DNA of 64,000 bases from Rhodococcus triatomae BKS 15-14 (GCA_000341795.1 AODO01000018.1:62001-126000), one strand, 5' to 3'; positions 1 to 11,316 are shown, counted from the first letter of the stretch. Made by a program: numbers and translations. Notes: generated from the sequence alone by a model not told the origin.

Positions 1-854
1 TCACCTGTGACGGACTGGCGCAGGTAGCGCAGTACCCCGGTCGTCAGGGTGCGCGCCACGAAGCTGCGTTCGGCGGCCAGCCCGGCGTCCGCGCCGACCA
101 TCCCGGACAGGACGGCCTTGGACCGGCCCTCGTGCCGGCAGCGGTCCGTGAAGTAGCGCAGCGTCGCCCGACCGGCAGGCACCACGTGGTCCACTGCGAA
201 CCCGGTGACCCGGATGATTCGCGAGCCGGGAAAGCGTTGCCGCAGTTCGATTCCCATCAGGGTCTCTTCGCAGCCGGCCGGAACGGTGCCCACGCGGCCG
301 AGGCGGTCGGAGAAACCGCCGATCTTCTCGAGCTCGGCTCTGCGTACCGCCATGGCCGCGCCGATCGGGTTGCGGATCTCGGCGCCGTCCGCCGCGAGAC
401 CGCGGTAGTCGCAGCCGACGACCCAGCCGAACTCCTCGGGGAACCACCGGGGTGGACGGCCGGTCTCCCACTTCGCGACGACCGCGCCGCCGATGGCCAC
501 GACGGAACCGTCCGCGAAGGCCGAGCGCGCCGCGGCGAGGGAGCCGGGGCGCAGGGCCGCGTCGTCGTCGAGGAAGACCACGATCTCGGCGGTGGCGGCG
601 GCGACGCCGGTGTTGCGGGCGCCGGACAGGCCACGCGCACCGGTGTTGGCGACGAGGGTGACCGTGTCGGCGTACCGGCCGTGGAGTTCGCGGCGGAGTT
701 CGTCGTTGTGGTCGACGACGACGATCAGCTCGTCACCGCCCTGGAGCTGGCGGTGCACCGCGTCGATGCCGGCGACCAGCAGGTCCAGGCGGTCGAGCGT
801 GTAGCAGCTGATGATGATGGCGACCCCGGGATCGGGGCGGGTCGTCGAGGCCAA
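1..854 (-). CDS. Family 2 glycosyltransferase, 3' end cut by the window edge
   Basis: Reading the minus strand from a TTG at 854 gives 284 codons with no stop before the left edge, so the C-terminus is missing. The start follows an in-frame TGA closely and has GGAG seven bases upstream, so I prefer TTG. The protein has a GT-A fold layout: AIIISCY near residue 17, GLSGARNTG near 67 and the metal-binding FLDDDAAL near 88, typical of GT2 enzymes that move a sugar from a nucleotide-sugar donor. It is the third gene of a leftward group after the epimerase and the acyltransferase-like gene. An iron-box-like palindrome lies 39 bases before the start, so it may also have its own promoter. Acceptor unknown. 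Confidence 0.8.
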   Translation of the reverse strand, partial: MASTTRPDPGVAIIISCYTLDRLDLLVAGIDAVHRQLQGGDELIVVVDHNDELRRELHGRYADTVTLVANTGARGLSGARNTGVAAATAEIVVFLDDDAALRPGSLAAARSAFADGSVVAIGGAVVAKWETGRPPRWFPEEFGWVVGCDYRGLAADGAEIRNPIGAAMAVRRAELEKIGGFSDRLGRVGTVPAGCEETLMGIELRQRFPGSRIIRVTGFAVDHVVPAGRATLRYFTDRCRHEGRSKAVLSGMVGADAGLAAERSFVARTLTTGVLRYLRQSVTG

Positions 855-892
855 GGCGATACTCCGGGATCGTCACAGTCCAGCCACCCTGT

Positions 893-911
893 ATAGGGAA
901 GGCTTGCCTAT
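893..911. promoter_or_regulatory. Candidate IdeR/DtxR iron box before the glycosyltransferase
   Basis: ATAGGGAAGGCTTGCCTAT is palindromic at its ends (ATAGG...CCTAT). By eye it matches 13 of 19 positions of the classic DtxR/IdeR consensus TTAGGTTAGGCTAACCTAA. It shares the core TAGGGAAGGC with the site at the start of the epimerase gene. Position upstream of the glycosyltransferase suggests a second iron-controlled promoter inside the operon. The call is by consensus only. Confidence 0.5.
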
Positions 912-945
912 CCTACGTTGGGCCGATCGCGGTCGCGGAATCGGG

Positions 946-2178
946 TCACCGAAGCAGGCCGACCGGATCGGTCGTGACCGCGTCGAGGCCCTGTTGCACT
1001 CGGTCGCGCGCGAACACGTTTGCGTGGAACGAGGCGACCGTGAACATGCTGCCGTCGATCATTCCCCAGGACACCGTGATCCCCTCCGGCCCGGTCGGGT
1101 CGTTGTGCACGATGTAGAACGGGTCCGCGGTGCCGCGCCACGGGATGGTGCCCTGACGCGGAACCCGCCCGAGGCTCGAGAACAGCAGTCGGGCGCGGGG
1201 AGCACACGGTCGGGAGTTCGGTGCCTGCGGCTGTCCGGTCAGCAGGCCGATCCGGGTGCGCAGCGAGTTGAGGGCCACGTTCGCCACCGGTCTCCCCGAG
1301 GCGATCGCGCCCGCCACCGTCGTGTGGATCAACTGCGGCGACGGACGACGGCCCAGGTCGAATTCCAGCCCGGAGACGAAGTTGGCGAGCGGAACGTGAC
1401 CGTCCGCCAGGTATTTACGGACATCGAGCGTCACCGTCGCCACCTCGTCCACATCCAGCCCGGCGTCCGAGAGTCCACGGTTCAGCGCCGCCGCGACCAT
1501 CGCGAACATCGAGGTGCCCGGAGATGTGGCGTCGCGCCAGGCGCGGAGCCGCGCGACGGTCTCCGGTGGCATCGGCGAGAAGACCGCGGCGCGATCCGGA
1601 GCCCACGGCTGTTCGTCCGTGGCGGGCCGGGGCGCCGGCTTCGCCTGTCGGGACAGCGAACCGCGCAACGCCCACAGTCGACGCGGATCGGACCCGAAGG
1701 TGCGCAGCGCCGCGGCGGTGATCCCGTTCCCGCGGCGCAGCGCCGGACGCCACACGTTCGGATCCGACGGATCGATCGTCCCGAGGATCACCCCGTGCAA
1801 CAGGAGGGCGAACGCCACCTCGCCGAGGCCGTGATTGTGCTCGGTGCGCAGGTAGTCGCCTGCCAGGACGACACCCGTCGGTCGCGAATCCGGCGGACCG
1901 GCGACATCGGGGAGGTCGAGCAGATCCATCGGTGACGCGGGTGCGTCCATCGTCGTGACGACCGGCCGATGGGCGACCGGATCGAACGACCACCGGTTCG
2001 ATCGCGTCGACGGCTGCAGTCCCAGCCGGGCGCGGGGGCCGACGGCCGCCATCGCGGCGAGGCGATCGGCGACCACCTCGGGGGGAGGCAACTCGACCGG
2101 GCCGACGATCATCGTGGCCCGGGTGTGGCTGTGCATCACGTCCAGGTGTGCGACCCGGATGGTGGAGCGGTCGGTCAC
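946..2178 (-). CDS. Acyltransferase-like protein of the condensation-domain/PapA fold
   Basis: This 410-residue protein has the general look of condensation-domain or PapA-type acyltransferases. An N-terminal half carries HNHGLGEVAF near residue 130, where the usual HHxxxDG active site is expected, and a late SWGMIDGSMFTVASFH segment resembles the DFGWG region. The catalytic pattern reads HxxxE rather than HxxxD. The GTG start at 2178 follows the epimerase TGA by a few bases, so the two are translationally close. Between a sugar epimerase and a glycosyltransferase, an acyl transfer onto a sugar or glycolipid is a reasonable inference, but neither donor nor acceptor can be read from sequence. 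Confidence 0.65.
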   Translation of the reverse strand: MTDRSTIRVAHLDVMHSHTRATMIVGPVELPPPEVVADRLAAMAAVGPRARLGLQPSTRSNRWSFDPVAHRPVVTTMDAPASPMDLLDLPDVAGPPDSRPTGVVLAGDYLRTEHNHGLGEVAFALLLHGVILGTIDPSDPNVWRPALRRGNGITAAALRTFGSDPRRLWALRGSLSRQAKPAPRPATDEQPWAPDRAAVFSPMPPETVARLRAWRDATSPGTSMFAMVAAALNRGLSDAGLDVDEVATVTLDVRKYLADGHVPLANFVSGLEFDLGRRPSPQLIHTTVAGAIASGRPVANVALNSLRTRIGLLTGQPQAPNSRPCAPRARLLFSSLGRVPRQGTIPWRGTADPFYIVHNDPTGPEGITVSWGMIDGSMFTVASFHANVFARDRVQQGLDAVTTDPVGLLR

Positions 2179-2185
2179 ACGTGCC

Positions 2186-3331
<1,146 letters not shown>

Positions 3332-3388
3332 TTACAGCTTTTTCGCCGGCGAACCCCTCATCCCTCACGGTCGAGAACGAGGTACGAA

Positions 3389-4771
3389 ATGGTTCGTTTT
3401 CGTGTGCGCAGAATCCCCGCCGAATCGAGTATCGGCCAGACGAATTCCGTTCGACCCACCATTCCGTCGCCGGACGGCGGGCGCCGCACTCCCACCCGCG
3501 CAATTCTGTCGCTCGCCGTCGCGACCGTCGCCGTCGCCGGAGCGCTCGTCGCCGCACCGCCGGCCGTCACTCCCCAGGCCGCCGCCGTCACGCTCGGTCC
3601 CGTCCGCACGGCGGGCGGACTGTGCCTGGACAACAGGTGGGGCGTCACGTTCGAAGGCAATCCCGTGCAGGTCTACCAGTGCAACGGCATGCCCAGTCAG
3701 AGTTGGAGCGTCGAATCCGACGCCACGGTCCGGGTCCAGGGCCGTTGCCTGACCGCGCGCTCGAACAGGACCGGTACCGTCCTGACCACCGGCGCCTGCG
3801 TCGGTTCCACTGCGCAACGGTGGACCGCGGGATCGAACGGAACGGTGTCGTCGCAGGCCAACGGCTTGTGCGCCGAGAACCAGGGAGGGCGCGAGGTGAA
3901 CGAGAACCCCGTCGTGCTCCAACGGTGCAACGGAGGCGCGGCCCAGCGCTGGACGTATGCCTCGGCTCCGTCGACCACAACCCCTCCGCCGACCACGACC
4001 GTGCCTCCCGTGACCTCGCCGTCCGGGGTCGCGGCCCCACGCGGCAACCTGCCCGGCTGGCGGCAGATCTTCGTCGACGACTTCACCGCGAACGCGGCCG
4101 TCGGATCGTGGGCCAACACCTGCGAGCCCGACCGCATCGTCTACACGGGTGCCGAAGGCCAGAAATGGCGCACATATCCGAGTTGCTATCGCGACACCTA
4201 TCAGAAACGGCCCTATCGCCCCGACCGTGTTCTCAGCGTCCAGAACGGCGTTCTCAATTTCCACCTGCATCAGGTCGACGGGATGCCGGCCGGTGCCAAC
4301 CCGTCGCCGTTGATCGACGGGCAGAGTCAGTATCAGACCTACGGCCGCTATTCCGCCCGATTCAAGGTGGACAAGCCCGATCTGAACGAGTACTACGTCG
4401 CCTGGCTGTTGTGGCCGCAGTCCGAGAGGTGGCCGGTGGACGGCGAATTCGACTTCCCCGAGGGCGGTCTCGCGGGCACCGCCGGCGGTTTCCATCACTA
4501 CTCCGGCGCCGGGTCGTGCGTCGGTGGCTGCCAGGCCGTCGCGGCCGACATCGGTGCCCGGTTCACCGACTGGCACACGTACACGATCGAGTGGTCGCCC
4601 GGCCGGATCCGCTACCTGCTCGACGACCGGGTCGTTCTCGACAGCACCGCCTGGGTGCCGTCGACCCCGATGCGCTGGCAGTTGCAGACGGAGACGAACG
4701 GCAACGGCACGAGTGACGGAAACCTGCTCGTGGACTGGGTCTCCGTGTGGTCGTACGCACCGGGCACCTGA
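3389..4771 (+). CDS. Secreted GH16 family glycoside hydrolase with ricin-type lectin domain
   Basis: A 460-residue exported protein. A long N-terminus ends in a hydrophobic signal segment around residues 38-65. It is followed by a ricin-B-type beta-trefoil with QxW-like repeats (SQSW, AQRW, AQRW) at about 75-195. A Thr/Pro linker (TTTPPPTTTVPP) leads to a GH16 catalytic domain at about 215-460. The GH16 signature ExDxxE is intact as E353-F-D355-F-P-E358. GH16 enzymes cleave beta-1,3/1,4-glucans and related polysaccharides, and the lectin part suggests binding to a polymer. GAGG lies before the ATG. A second GH16 gene follows at once, so the pair is probably a tandem duplication. Confidence 0.9.
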   Translation: MVRFRVRRIPAESSIGQTNSVRPTIPSPDGGRRTPTRAILSLAVATVAVAGALVAAPPAVTPQAAAVTLGPVRTAGGLCLDNRWGVTFEGNPVQVYQCNGMPSQSWSVESDATVRVQGRCLTARSNRTGTVLTTGACVGSTAQRWTAGSNGTVSSQANGLCAENQGGREVNENPVVLQRCNGGAAQRWTYASAPSTTTPPPTTTVPPVTSPSGVAAPRGNLPGWRQIFVDDFTANAAVGSWANTCEPDRIVYTGAEGQKWRTYPSCYRDTYQKRPYRPDRVLSVQNGVLNFHLHQVDGMPAGANPSPLIDGQSQYQTYGRYSARFKVDKPDLNEYYVAWLLWPQSERWPVDGEFDFPEGGLAGTAGGFHHYSGAGSCVGGCQAVAADIGARFTDWHTYTIEWSPGRIRYLLDDRVVLDSTAWVPSTPMRWQLQTETNGNGTSDGNLLVDWVSVWSYAPGT

Positions 4772-4851
4772 CCCGGGACCTGGCATAACCGGCATTCCGC
4801 CCAGACGCTTAATGTGAGCAACGAATTCCCCACTCACGTCTGGAGCCATGG

Positions 4852-5790
4852 ATGCCTCGTTCTCCCCGTCATGCCCTACGTCGCGCAGGCGTAGCGGTCG
4901 CCGCGATCACCGCACTCGGGGTGGTCGCGGCGCCCGCCGCGTCGGCACAGATCACGCTCCCCGACGGCCTCGAATGGGTCGGAAGCGCGGACGTCGGCAG
5001 CGACGCGACCGGCAGTCTGGGGGGCCTGGTGTCCGGAACGCAGGCGGCCCCGCGGGCGCCGTTGGCGGGCTGGAAGGAGATCTTCGTCGACGACTTCACG
5101 ACCGACGCGCCTCTCGGCAGCTTCGCCAACGACGACTGCGGCGACCCCCGCAAGGTCGTCTACACCGGAACCGAGAACACCCGATGGACCGCCTACCCCG
5201 AGTGCTACGTCGACACCTTCAACAAGTTCCCGTACCGGGCCGACGAAGTGCTCAGTGTCCACGACGGTGCGCTCGACTACCACCTGCACGACGTCGACGG
5301 GAAGCGCGCGGGCGCGAACCTGTCGCCGCTGATCTCCGGTGGCGCACAGGGGCAGACCTACGGCCGGTACTCGGCGCGGATCAAGGTCAGTCACCCGTTC
5401 GTCACCGGCTACCGGCTGGCGATGCTCCTGTGGCCGGAGTCGGAGGTCTGGCCGACGGAGGGCGAGTTGAACTTCCCCGAAGGGGAACTGACCGGACCGA
5501 TCCGCGGCTATCACCACTTCGCCGAGCCGGACGCCACCGCGAATTCGCAGGCCATCTCGCAGTACGACTTCTCCGGCTTCACGGATTGGCGTGTCGCGAC
5601 CATCGAATGGACTCCGACCGTGGTCCGCTACATCCTCGACGGGAAGGTCCTGCTCGAATCGCAGCGCGGTGTCCCCAACACCCCGATGCGCTGGCAGCTC
5701 CAGCTCGAATCCAGCCTGTACCCCGAACTGGGCGGCGGCAACTTCTACGTCGACTGGGTGACGGTGCATTCCTGGGACGGCGCCTCCTAG
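4852..5790 (+). CDS. Secreted GH16-like protein with altered catalytic motif
   Basis: 312 residues with a signal peptide ending near ASAQ (about residue 32), then a GH16 domain closely similar to that of the preceding gene (shared segments GWKEIFVDDFT, YGRYSAR, NTPMRWQLQ). It lacks the lectin module and linker. The motif reads E205-L-N207-F-P-E210, so the Asp between nucleophile and acid/base in the usual ExDxxE is Asn here. This may lower or alter activity, or indicate a binding role. The ATG at 4852 has TGGAG six bases upstream, and an ATG at 4848 is in another frame. It ends close to fumC on the opposite strand with a shared hairpin. Confidence 0.85.
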   Translation: MPRSPRHALRRAGVAVAAITALGVVAAPAASAQITLPDGLEWVGSADVGSDATGSLGGLVSGTQAAPRAPLAGWKEIFVDDFTTDAPLGSFANDDCGDPRKVVYTGTENTRWTAYPECYVDTFNKFPYRADEVLSVHDGALDYHLHDVDGKRAGANLSPLISGGAQGQTYGRYSARIKVSHPFVTGYRLAMLLWPESEVWPTEGELNFPEGELTGPIRGYHHFAEPDATANSQAISQYDFSGFTDWRVATIEWTPTVVRYILDGKVLLESQRGVPNTPMRWQLQLESSLYPELGGGNFYVDWVTVHSWDGAS

Positions 5791-5808
5791 CCCTGCCCCG
5801 GTCGTCGG

Positions 5809-5841
5809 GTCCCGCCCGCCTCACTCCTCCGCGGGCGGGAC
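5809..5841. terminator. Bidirectional hairpin between the GH16-like gene and fumC
   Basis: GTCCCGCCCGC pairs with GCGGGCGGGAC (11 bp) across an 11-base loop, between and overlapping the convergent gene ends. There is no U tract, as is common in high-GC actinobacteria. Confidence 0.6.
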
Positions 5842-7233
5842 CTTCGTCATGGCGAGGACGTCGAGCCGGCGGTCGAGTTCCTCTTCCGACAGCCCGTCGC
5901 CGATCAGTCCCCGGTCCACCACGGTCTGGCGAATCGTCTTGCGCTCCTTGAGTGCTTCCTTCGCCACTGCTGCGGCCTCCTCGTAGCCGATCGCCGAGTT
6001 CAACGGCGTCACGATCGACGGCGAGGACTCCGCCAGGGTGCGCAGGTGCTCGACGTCCGCGACCAGGCCCGAGACGCAGCGGTCGGCGAACAGACGGGCG
6101 ACGTTCGCCAGCAGCCGGATCGACTCCAGGACGTTCCGCGCCATCACCGGGATGTAGACGTTCAGTTCGAAAGCGCCCGCCGCCCCACCCCACGCCACGG
6201 CCGCGTCGTTCCCGACCACCTGCGCCGCCACCTGGGTGACCGCCTCGGGCAGAACGGGATTCACCTTGCCCGGCATGATCGAGCTGCCGGGCTGCAGATC
6301 CGGCAGGTGGAGCTCGCCGAGACCGGTCAGCGGGCCGGAGCCCATCCACCGGATGTCGTTCGCGATCTTCGTCAGCGACACCGCGACGGTGCGCAGCGCA
6401 CCGGACAACTCGACGAGCCCGTCCCGCGCCGCCTGTGCCTCGAAGCTGTTGCGGGCCGGGGTCAGTGCATCGATGTCCGTCGACTTCACCAGATGCGCAA
6501 CAACCTTCGGACCGAACCCGTCCGGTGCGTTCAGGCCGGTGCCCACGGCCGTGCCACCGATCGGCAGTTCGCCGAGGCGGGGGAGAGTGGCCATGACGCG
6601 CTCGATGCCCGCCTCGATCTGATGGGCGTAGCCGCCGAACTCCTGTCCCAACGTCACCGGAACGGCGTCCATCAGATGGGTGCGTCCGGACTTGACGACC
6701 GTCCGCCACTCCGTGGCCTTGTCGAGCAGCGCGAGCCGCAGATGGTCGAGCGCGGGGACGAGGTCCTTGACCGACGCCTCCGTCGCCGCGACATGTGTGG
6801 CGGTGGGAAAGGTGTCGTTCGACGACTGCGACATGTTGACGTGGTCGTTGGGGTGCACCGTCACCCCGTTCGCCTGCGCGATCGACGCGATGACCTCGTT
6901 GGTGTTCATGTTCGAACTCGTCCCCGACCCGGTCTGGAAGACGTCGATCGGGAACTGGTCGTCGTGGCGACCGTCCGCGATCTCGGTGGCAGCGGCCACG
7001 ATCGCGTCCGCCTTCTCCCGATCGAGGAGGCCGAGGTCGAGGTTGACCTGCGCGCATGCGGCCTTGAGCAGCCCGAGCGCTCGGATCTGTGCCCGCTCGA
7101 GTCCCCGGCCCGAGATCGGGAAGTTCTCGACGGCGCGCTGGGTCTGCGCACGCCACAGGGCGTCGACCGGAACCCGGACCTCGCCCATCGTGTCGTGTTC
7201 GATACGGAACTGCTGCTCGCTGTTCTCGGTCAT
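5821..7233 (-). CDS. fumC: Class II fumarate hydratase
   Basis: 470 residues, the normal length for iron-independent fumarase of the aspartase/fumarase superfamily, which interconverts fumarate and L-malate in the TCA cycle as a tetramer. The superfamily signature [11 protein letters not shown] lies near residues 316-326, [13 protein letters not shown] near 101 and SGRTHLMDA near 188. The ATG at 7233 starts MTENSEQQ; upstream in-frame codons lack family similarity. It follows glpX on the same strand, as in M. tuberculosis (Rv1099c-Rv1098c), but a strong hairpin lies between them. Confidence 0.97.
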   Translation of the reverse strand: MTENSEQQFRIEHDTMGEVRVPVDALWRAQTQRAVENFPISGRGLERAQIRALGLLKAACAQVNLDLGLLDREKADAIVAAATEIADGRHDDQFPIDVFQTGSGTSSNMNTNEVIASIAQANGVTVHPNDHVNMSQSSNDTFPTATHVAATEASVKDLVPALDHLRLALLDKATEWRTVVKSGRTHLMDAVPVTLGQEFGGYAHQIEAGIERVMATLPRLGELPIGGTAVGTGLNAPDGFGPKVVAHLVKSTDIDALTPARNSFEAQAARDGLVELSGALRTVAVSLTKIANDIRWMGSGPLTGLGELHLPDLQPGSSIMPGKVNPVLPEAVTQVAAQVVGNDAAVAWGGAAGAFELNVYIPVMARNVLESIRLLANVARLFADRCVSGLVADVEHLRTLAESSPSIVTPLNSAIGYEEAAAVAKEALKERKTIRQTVVDRGLIGDGLSEEELDRRLDVLAMTKVPPAEE

Positions 7234-7258
7234 GGCCTCAGCTTGCCACCGACGAAGC

Positions 7259-7303
7259 GACAACGCCCGTGCCTGCTTCCAGGAAGCAGGCACGGGCGTT
7301 GTC
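7259..7303 (-). terminator. Strong hairpin between glpX and fumC
   Basis: A perfect inverted repeat of 22 bp per arm (starting GACAACGCCCGTGCC) around one central base lies just after glpX and before fumC. It is long enough to end or attenuate glpX transcription, so fumC may have its own promoter or depend on readthrough. No U tract follows. Confidence 0.65.
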
Positions 7304-7344
7304 GGGGCATCGGCGGCGGGACCGCCGGTGGGTCTCGTCGCGGA

Positions 7345-8379
7345 TCAGGGCAGCGGGCGCTGAGCTCCGTCGACGCCGGCGAAGTTGATCGACGAGAACT
7401 CGTGCAGCTTCTCCAGCCGGTGGTACGCCTCGATCATCCGGACCGTGCCGGACTTGCTGCGCATGACGATCGACTGCGTCGTCGCGCCGCCACCGTAGTA
7501 GCGCACACCCTGGAGCAGGTCGCCGTCGGTGACGCCGGTCGCGCAGAAGAAGATGTTGTCGCCGGTGACCAGTTCCTCGGTGGTGAGGACGCGGTCCAGG
7601 TCGTGGCCGGCGTCGAGGGCCTTCTGCCGCTCCTCGTCGTCCTTGGGTGCGAGCTTGCCCTGCAGTGCGCCACCCATGCAGCGCAGCGCCGCGGCGGCGA
7701 TGATGCCCTCCGGCGTACCGCCGATGCCGAGCAGCATGTCCACACCGGACCCGGGACGGGCCGTCGCGATGGCACCGGCGACGTCGCCGTCCGAGATCAG
7801 GCGGATGCGCGCGCCCGTCTCGCGGATCTCGCGGATGATGTCGGCGTGCCGCGGCCGGTCGAGGATCGTGACCGTGGTGTCGGACACGGCGCGGTTCTTG
7901 GCCTTCGCGACGCGACGGATGTTCTCCGAGACGCCGGCGGACAGGTCGATGACGCCCGCGGCCTCGGGGCCGACGGCGATCTTGTCCATGTAGAACACGG
8001 CGGACGGGTCGAACATGGCGCCCCGCTCGGCGACCGCGAGGACCGCGATCGAACCGGGCGCACCCTTGCTCATCAGCGTGGTGCCGTCGATCGGGTCGAC
8101 CGCGACGTCGCACAGCGGACCGTCCCCGTTGCCGACCTCCTCGCCGTTGTACAGCATCGGGGCCTCGTCCTTCTCGCCCTCACCGATGACGACGACACCC
8201 TGCATCGAGACCGAGCTGACCATGTGCCGCATCGCGTCGACGGCGGCGCCGTCGCCGCCCTCCTTGTCGCCGCGCCCGACCCAGCGGCCGGCGGCCATCG
8301 CGGCAGCCTCGGTGACACGCACCAACTCGAGGGCGAGGTTGCGGTCCGGTGCTTCGCGGTGACTCGTGCTGGCCGTCAT
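7345..8379 (-). CDS. glpX: Class II fructose-1,6-bisphosphatase
   Basis: 344 residues. GlpX enzymes dephosphorylate fructose 1,6-bisphosphate in gluconeogenesis, and this is the main FBPase of mycobacteria and relatives. Metal and phosphate motifs are clear: GEGEKDE near residue 64, DPIDGTT near 93-99 and GIGGTPEG near 211. The ATG at 8379 has GGAGG eight bases upstream. The divergent neighbour encodes a DUF4245 protein, the same arrangement as Rv1099c/Rv1100. Confidence 0.96.
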   Translation of the reverse strand: MTASTSHREAPDRNLALELVRVTEAAAMAAGRWVGRGDKEGGDGAAVDAMRHMVSSVSMQGVVVIGEGEKDEAPMLYNGEEVGNGDGPLCDVAVDPIDGTTLMSKGAPGSIAVLAVAERGAMFDPSAVFYMDKIAVGPEAAGVIDLSAGVSENIRRVAKAKNRAVSDTTVTILDRPRHADIIREIRETGARIRLISDGDVAGAIATARPGSGVDMLLGIGGTPEGIIAAAALRCMGGALQGKLAPKDDEERQKALDAGHDLDRVLTTEELVTGDNIFFCATGVTDGDLLQGVRYYGGGATTQSIVMRSKSGTVRMIEAYHRLEKLHEFSSINFAGVDGAQRPLP

Positions 8380-8593
8380 GGGCGGTGCCTCCTCGCTGGC
8401 GACCGTGGTCGCCGTGGGATGTGTCGATGGCGAGAGACGATCTCGCCGGCTGATTGTCGCATTCCCACCTGCGTGGATACACAGCCGGTCCGGCCGGGAA
8501 GCCGGTCCCGACGCAGGCTCTTTCCGGTGTGACGGCGCCCTCACCTCGGGTCCGGCCGTCGACGCCGGCGGCGGAACTGGGATACTGGCAGTC

Positions 8594-9160
8594 GTGGCCG
8601 GCGACAAACCCCGTTATCTCCAGGACAATCGCGACATCATCTGGTCGTTGATCCCCCTGGTTCTCTTCATCGTGATCATCGCGGGGATCGCCAGGTCGTG
8701 TTCGTTCAGTCCGGGCGGCCCGACCTCGGGCCCGGTTCCGCAGTTCGACATCAACGCGGCACTGACCTTCGACGCCGCCGAACTGGACTTCCCGATCCGT
8801 AACCCCGCCGTACCGGACACCTGGCAGCCGAACTCCGGCAGCCGCGGCACCGCGACGGGCGACGGCGGCGGCGACGTCAGCACCGTCGGCTACATCACCG
8901 GAACCGGTACCTACCTGCAGCTGAGCCAGTCCTCGGCGACCGAGGAGGCGCTGGTTCCGTGGGTGGCGGGCGAGCGGCGCGCGCCGACCGGCGCGGACTT
9001 CCACGACGGCAACTCCTGGGTCCTGTACGACGAGCAGGGCAGCGAACCGATCTGGGTGACCGACCTCGGTGACGTGCGGGTCCTGGTCACCGGCAGCGGT
9101 TCCGTCGACGAGTTCGCCACCCTCGCCACCGCGGTCGGTCAGGCCGAGCCGATCGACTGA
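8594..9160 (+). CDS. DUF4245 membrane-anchored protein
   Basis: 188 residues beginning [20 protein letters not shown], with a GTG start at 8594. One transmembrane segment at about residues 17-34 is followed by an extracytoplasmic domain of about 150 residues. It matches the Rv1100-type DUF4245 protein by position next to glpX and by layout. Function is unknown, and I infer a cell-envelope location. It converges on xseB with a 19-base gap. Confidence 0.85.
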   Translation: MAGDKPRYLQDNRDIIWSLIPLVLFIVIIAGIARSCSFSPGGPTSGPVPQFDINAALTFDAAELDFPIRNPAVPDTWQPNSGSRGTATGDGGGDVSTVGYITGTGTYLQLSQSSATEEALVPWVAGERRAPTGADFHDGNSWVLYDEQGSEPIWVTDLGDVRVLVTGSGSVDEFATLATAVGQAEPID

Positions 9161-9179
9161 CTTCGCTCGGTCCCGCTCG

Positions 9180-9395
9180 TCAGTCCTGCCCGTCGTCGGT
9201 GTGGGCGAGAGCCTTCTCGACCCGGGCCCGCGCGCCGGCCAGGTGTTCCTCGCAGCGCTTGGCGAGCGCTTCGCCGCGCTCCCACAAGGACAGCGAATGG
9301 TCCAGGTCGAGTCCACCCTGCTCCAGCAACTTGACGACCTCGGCCAGCTGGTCGCGCGCGGCCTCGTATCCGAGTTCGGACACCGGTTCGTTCAC
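9180..9395 (-). CDS. xseB: Exodeoxyribonuclease VII small subunit
   Basis: 71 residues, beginning [28 protein letters not shown], with the usual two-helix small-subunit pattern ([29 protein letters not shown]). XseB binds XseA to form exonuclease VII, which degrades single-stranded DNA from both ends. The GTG start overlaps the xseA TGA by four bases, indicating translational coupling. Confidence 0.95.
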   Translation of the reverse strand: MNEPVSELGYEAARDQLAEVVKLLEQGGLDLDHSLSLWERGEALAKRCEEHLAGARARVEKALAHTDDGQD

Positions 9396-10672
9396 TTCTG
9401 TTCTCCTGCCTTGTCCCTGCCCATGACGGCCGCGATCACCGCGCCGTCCGCGACCCGCACCCGCACCTGCGTCCCGGGTGGCGCGTCGTCCACCGATCGC
9501 AGCACCTCCGGGTCCGAACCCGGAACCACCCGCTGTACGACCGCGTAGCCGCGGGCCAGCGTGGCGGCCGGACCCAGTGTGGTCAGCCGGGCCGACAGAT
9601 GCTCCAGTGTGCTTCCCTGACCGTCGAGCAGGCGCCGGATGTCCCGTCGCGCCGCGTCCCGGAGCCGCGCGACGTCCTCGGCGCGACGCTCCACCGCGGC
9701 CAGCGGATCGGCGAGCACAGGCCTGCTCCGCAGGTCGGCGAGCGAGCGAGCCTCCCTCGACACCCAGTTCCGCAACGCCGCGGCCCCGCGAGCCCGGTAC
9801 TCGGCGACCAGCGCCTGCTCCGCGACGGCGTCGGGGACCACCCGCTTCGCGGCATCGGTCGGGGTGGCTGCGCGGACGTCGGCGACGAGGTCGCACAGCG
9901 GGGTGTCGGGTTCGTGCCCGATGGCGCTGACGACCGGCGTCGTGCAGGCCGCGATCGCCCGGCACAGGGTCTCGTCGGAGAACGGCAGCAGGTCCTCGAC
10001 GCTGCCGCCACCGCGCGCCAGGACGATGACCTCGACGTGCGGGTCGGCGTCCAGTTCGGTGAGCGCCGCGACGATCTGCGCGGTCGCGGTCGGGCCCTGC
10101 ACCGCGGTGTTCCTGACCTCGAAGTGCACTGCCGGCCAGCGCTGCCCGGCGACGCTGAGGACGTCGCGTTCGGCTGCACTCGCCCGACCGGTGATCAGTC
10201 CGACGGTGCGGGGCAGGAACGGCAGGGGCCTCTTGAGCCGCGGATCGAACAGGCCCTCCGCGGCGAGGAGTCCGCGCAGGCGCTCGATCCGTGCGAGCAG
10301 TTCTCCGATCCCGACCGGCCGGATCTCGGTGACGCGCAGCGAGACCGAGCCCCGACCGGTGTAGAACGACAACTTGCCGAACATCACGACCCGGCTGCCC
10401 TCGGTCAACGGCACGGGACTGTCCCGGATCAGGTTCGGCGAGCAGGTCACCGACAGCGACATGTCCGCGGCCGGATCGCGCAGCACCAGGAACGCGGTGC
10501 GGGTTCCGGGCCGGACGTTGATCTGGGTGATCTGACCCTCGACCCAGATGCTGCCGAGCCGGTCGATCCACGCCGCGACCTTGGTCGACACCGACCGGAC
10601 CGGCCAGGGGTTCTCTGCGGAGTTCGACGTCTGCGCCGACGGACGGGGTGCCTGGGCGTCGGGCGCGGTCAC
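9392..10672 (-). CDS. xseA: Exodeoxyribonuclease VII large subunit
   Basis: 426 residues. An N-terminal OB-fold DNA-binding domain ([25 protein letters not shown]) is followed by the catalytic core with [19 protein letters not shown] and [17 protein letters not shown], then a helical C-terminus. It forms exonuclease VII with xseB. The GTG at 10672 overlaps the TGA of the upstream lipid-droplet protein gene by four bases. The three genes read as one leftward operon, as in Rv1109c-Rv1108c-Rv1107c. Confidence 0.96.
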   Translation of the reverse strand: MTAPDAQAPRPSAQTSNSAENPWPVRSVSTKVAAWIDRLGSIWVEGQITQINVRPGTRTAFLVLRDPAADMSLSVTCSPNLIRDSPVPLTEGSRVVMFGKLSFYTGRGSVSLRVTEIRPVGIGELLARIERLRGLLAAEGLFDPRLKRPLPFLPRTVGLITGRASAAERDVLSVAGQRWPAVHFEVRNTAVQGPTATAQIVAALTELDADPHVEVIVLARGGGSVEDLLPFSDETLCRAIAACTTPVVSAIGHEPDTPLCDLVADVRAATPTDAAKRVVPDAVAEQALVAEYRARGAAALRNWVSREARSLADLRSRPVLADPLAAVERRAEDVARLRDAARRDIRRLLDGQGSTLEHLSARLTTLGPAATLARGYAVVQRVVPGSDPEVLRSVDDAPPGTQVRVRVADGAVIAAVMGRDKAGEQK

Positions 10673-11316
10673 TTGGCGGTGGCGGCGGTGATCCGGTTGC
10701 CGAGCATCGTCTGGAACGGTGCCCGCGTCCGGGTGCCGTTCTCGTAGTCGAGCAGCGCGGTCAGCTCGTCGACCGACAGGCTGCGCAGCCGCGCGCGCAG
10801 CTGCGCGAGAGTGAGGTTGTCGTAGTCGAGGTAGTCGGCGATCTCCGGGCGGTCGGCGGTCGCCGCCGCGGGCGCCGGAGCGGCCTTGCCTTCGGGTGCC
10901 GGTGCGGTCGTGTAGAGCTCGAAGTGGCCGTTGTTCGCCGGCGTGCTGGTGGGCGCGTCCGGGACGGCGCGGCCGTTCTCGCTGCTCGGAGCGGAGGGGA
11001 CGTCGACCTCGGATTCGGCGGAGTCGTCGACCACGGCAGGAACGGTCCGGGCGTCGACGGCAGGGGACGAATCGTCCTCGTCGAAGGTCGCCCACGACGG
11101 CTGCTCGTCCGACGGCGGGAACAGCGCCGCGAGAGCCTCGTCACCCTTGATGGCCAGGGCGGTCACGGTCTGCTGGACGTGCATACCGGTCTGCAGCACC
11201 TGGCTGACCGCGGTCATCGGCAGCGTCAGTGCCGTCGACGGAAGTTTCTGCACCTCTTCGACGAGCGTCACTGCGATTCCGGCGGCCACACGGGCGGCGA
11301 AGGGAGGACGGAACAT
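10669..11316 (-). CDS. Lipid droplet-associated protein (Rv1109c/MLDS-like)
   Basis: 215 residues. The N-terminal 60 or so are amphipathic and hydrophobic ([33 protein letters not shown]). A disordered Ala/Pro/Ser-rich middle follows, then a conserved helical C-terminus ([20 protein letters not shown]). Position before xseA and opposite ispH matches Rv1109c, and Rhodococcus relatives coat triacylglycerol/wax-ester droplets and control droplet size. That fits lipid storage in this lineage. Function is inferred from synteny and layout. Confidence 0.8.
   Translation of the reverse strand: MFRPPFAARVAAGIAVTLVEEVQKLPSTALTLPMTAVSQVLQTGMHVQQTVTALAIKGDEALAALFPPSDEQPSWATFDEDDSSPAVDARTVPAVVDDSAESEVDVPSAPSSENGRAVPDAPTSTPANNGHFELYTTAPAPEGKAAPAPAAATADRPEIADYLDYDNLTLAQLRARLRSLSVDELTALLDYENGTRTRAPFQTMLGNRITAATAK

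Noticed and set aside
6046-8532. A long rightward open frame of over 800 codons across fumC and glpX
   Set aside because: It is antisense to two highly conserved enzymes, has Arg/Gly/Asp-rich composition and no domain; a GC-driven shadow frame.
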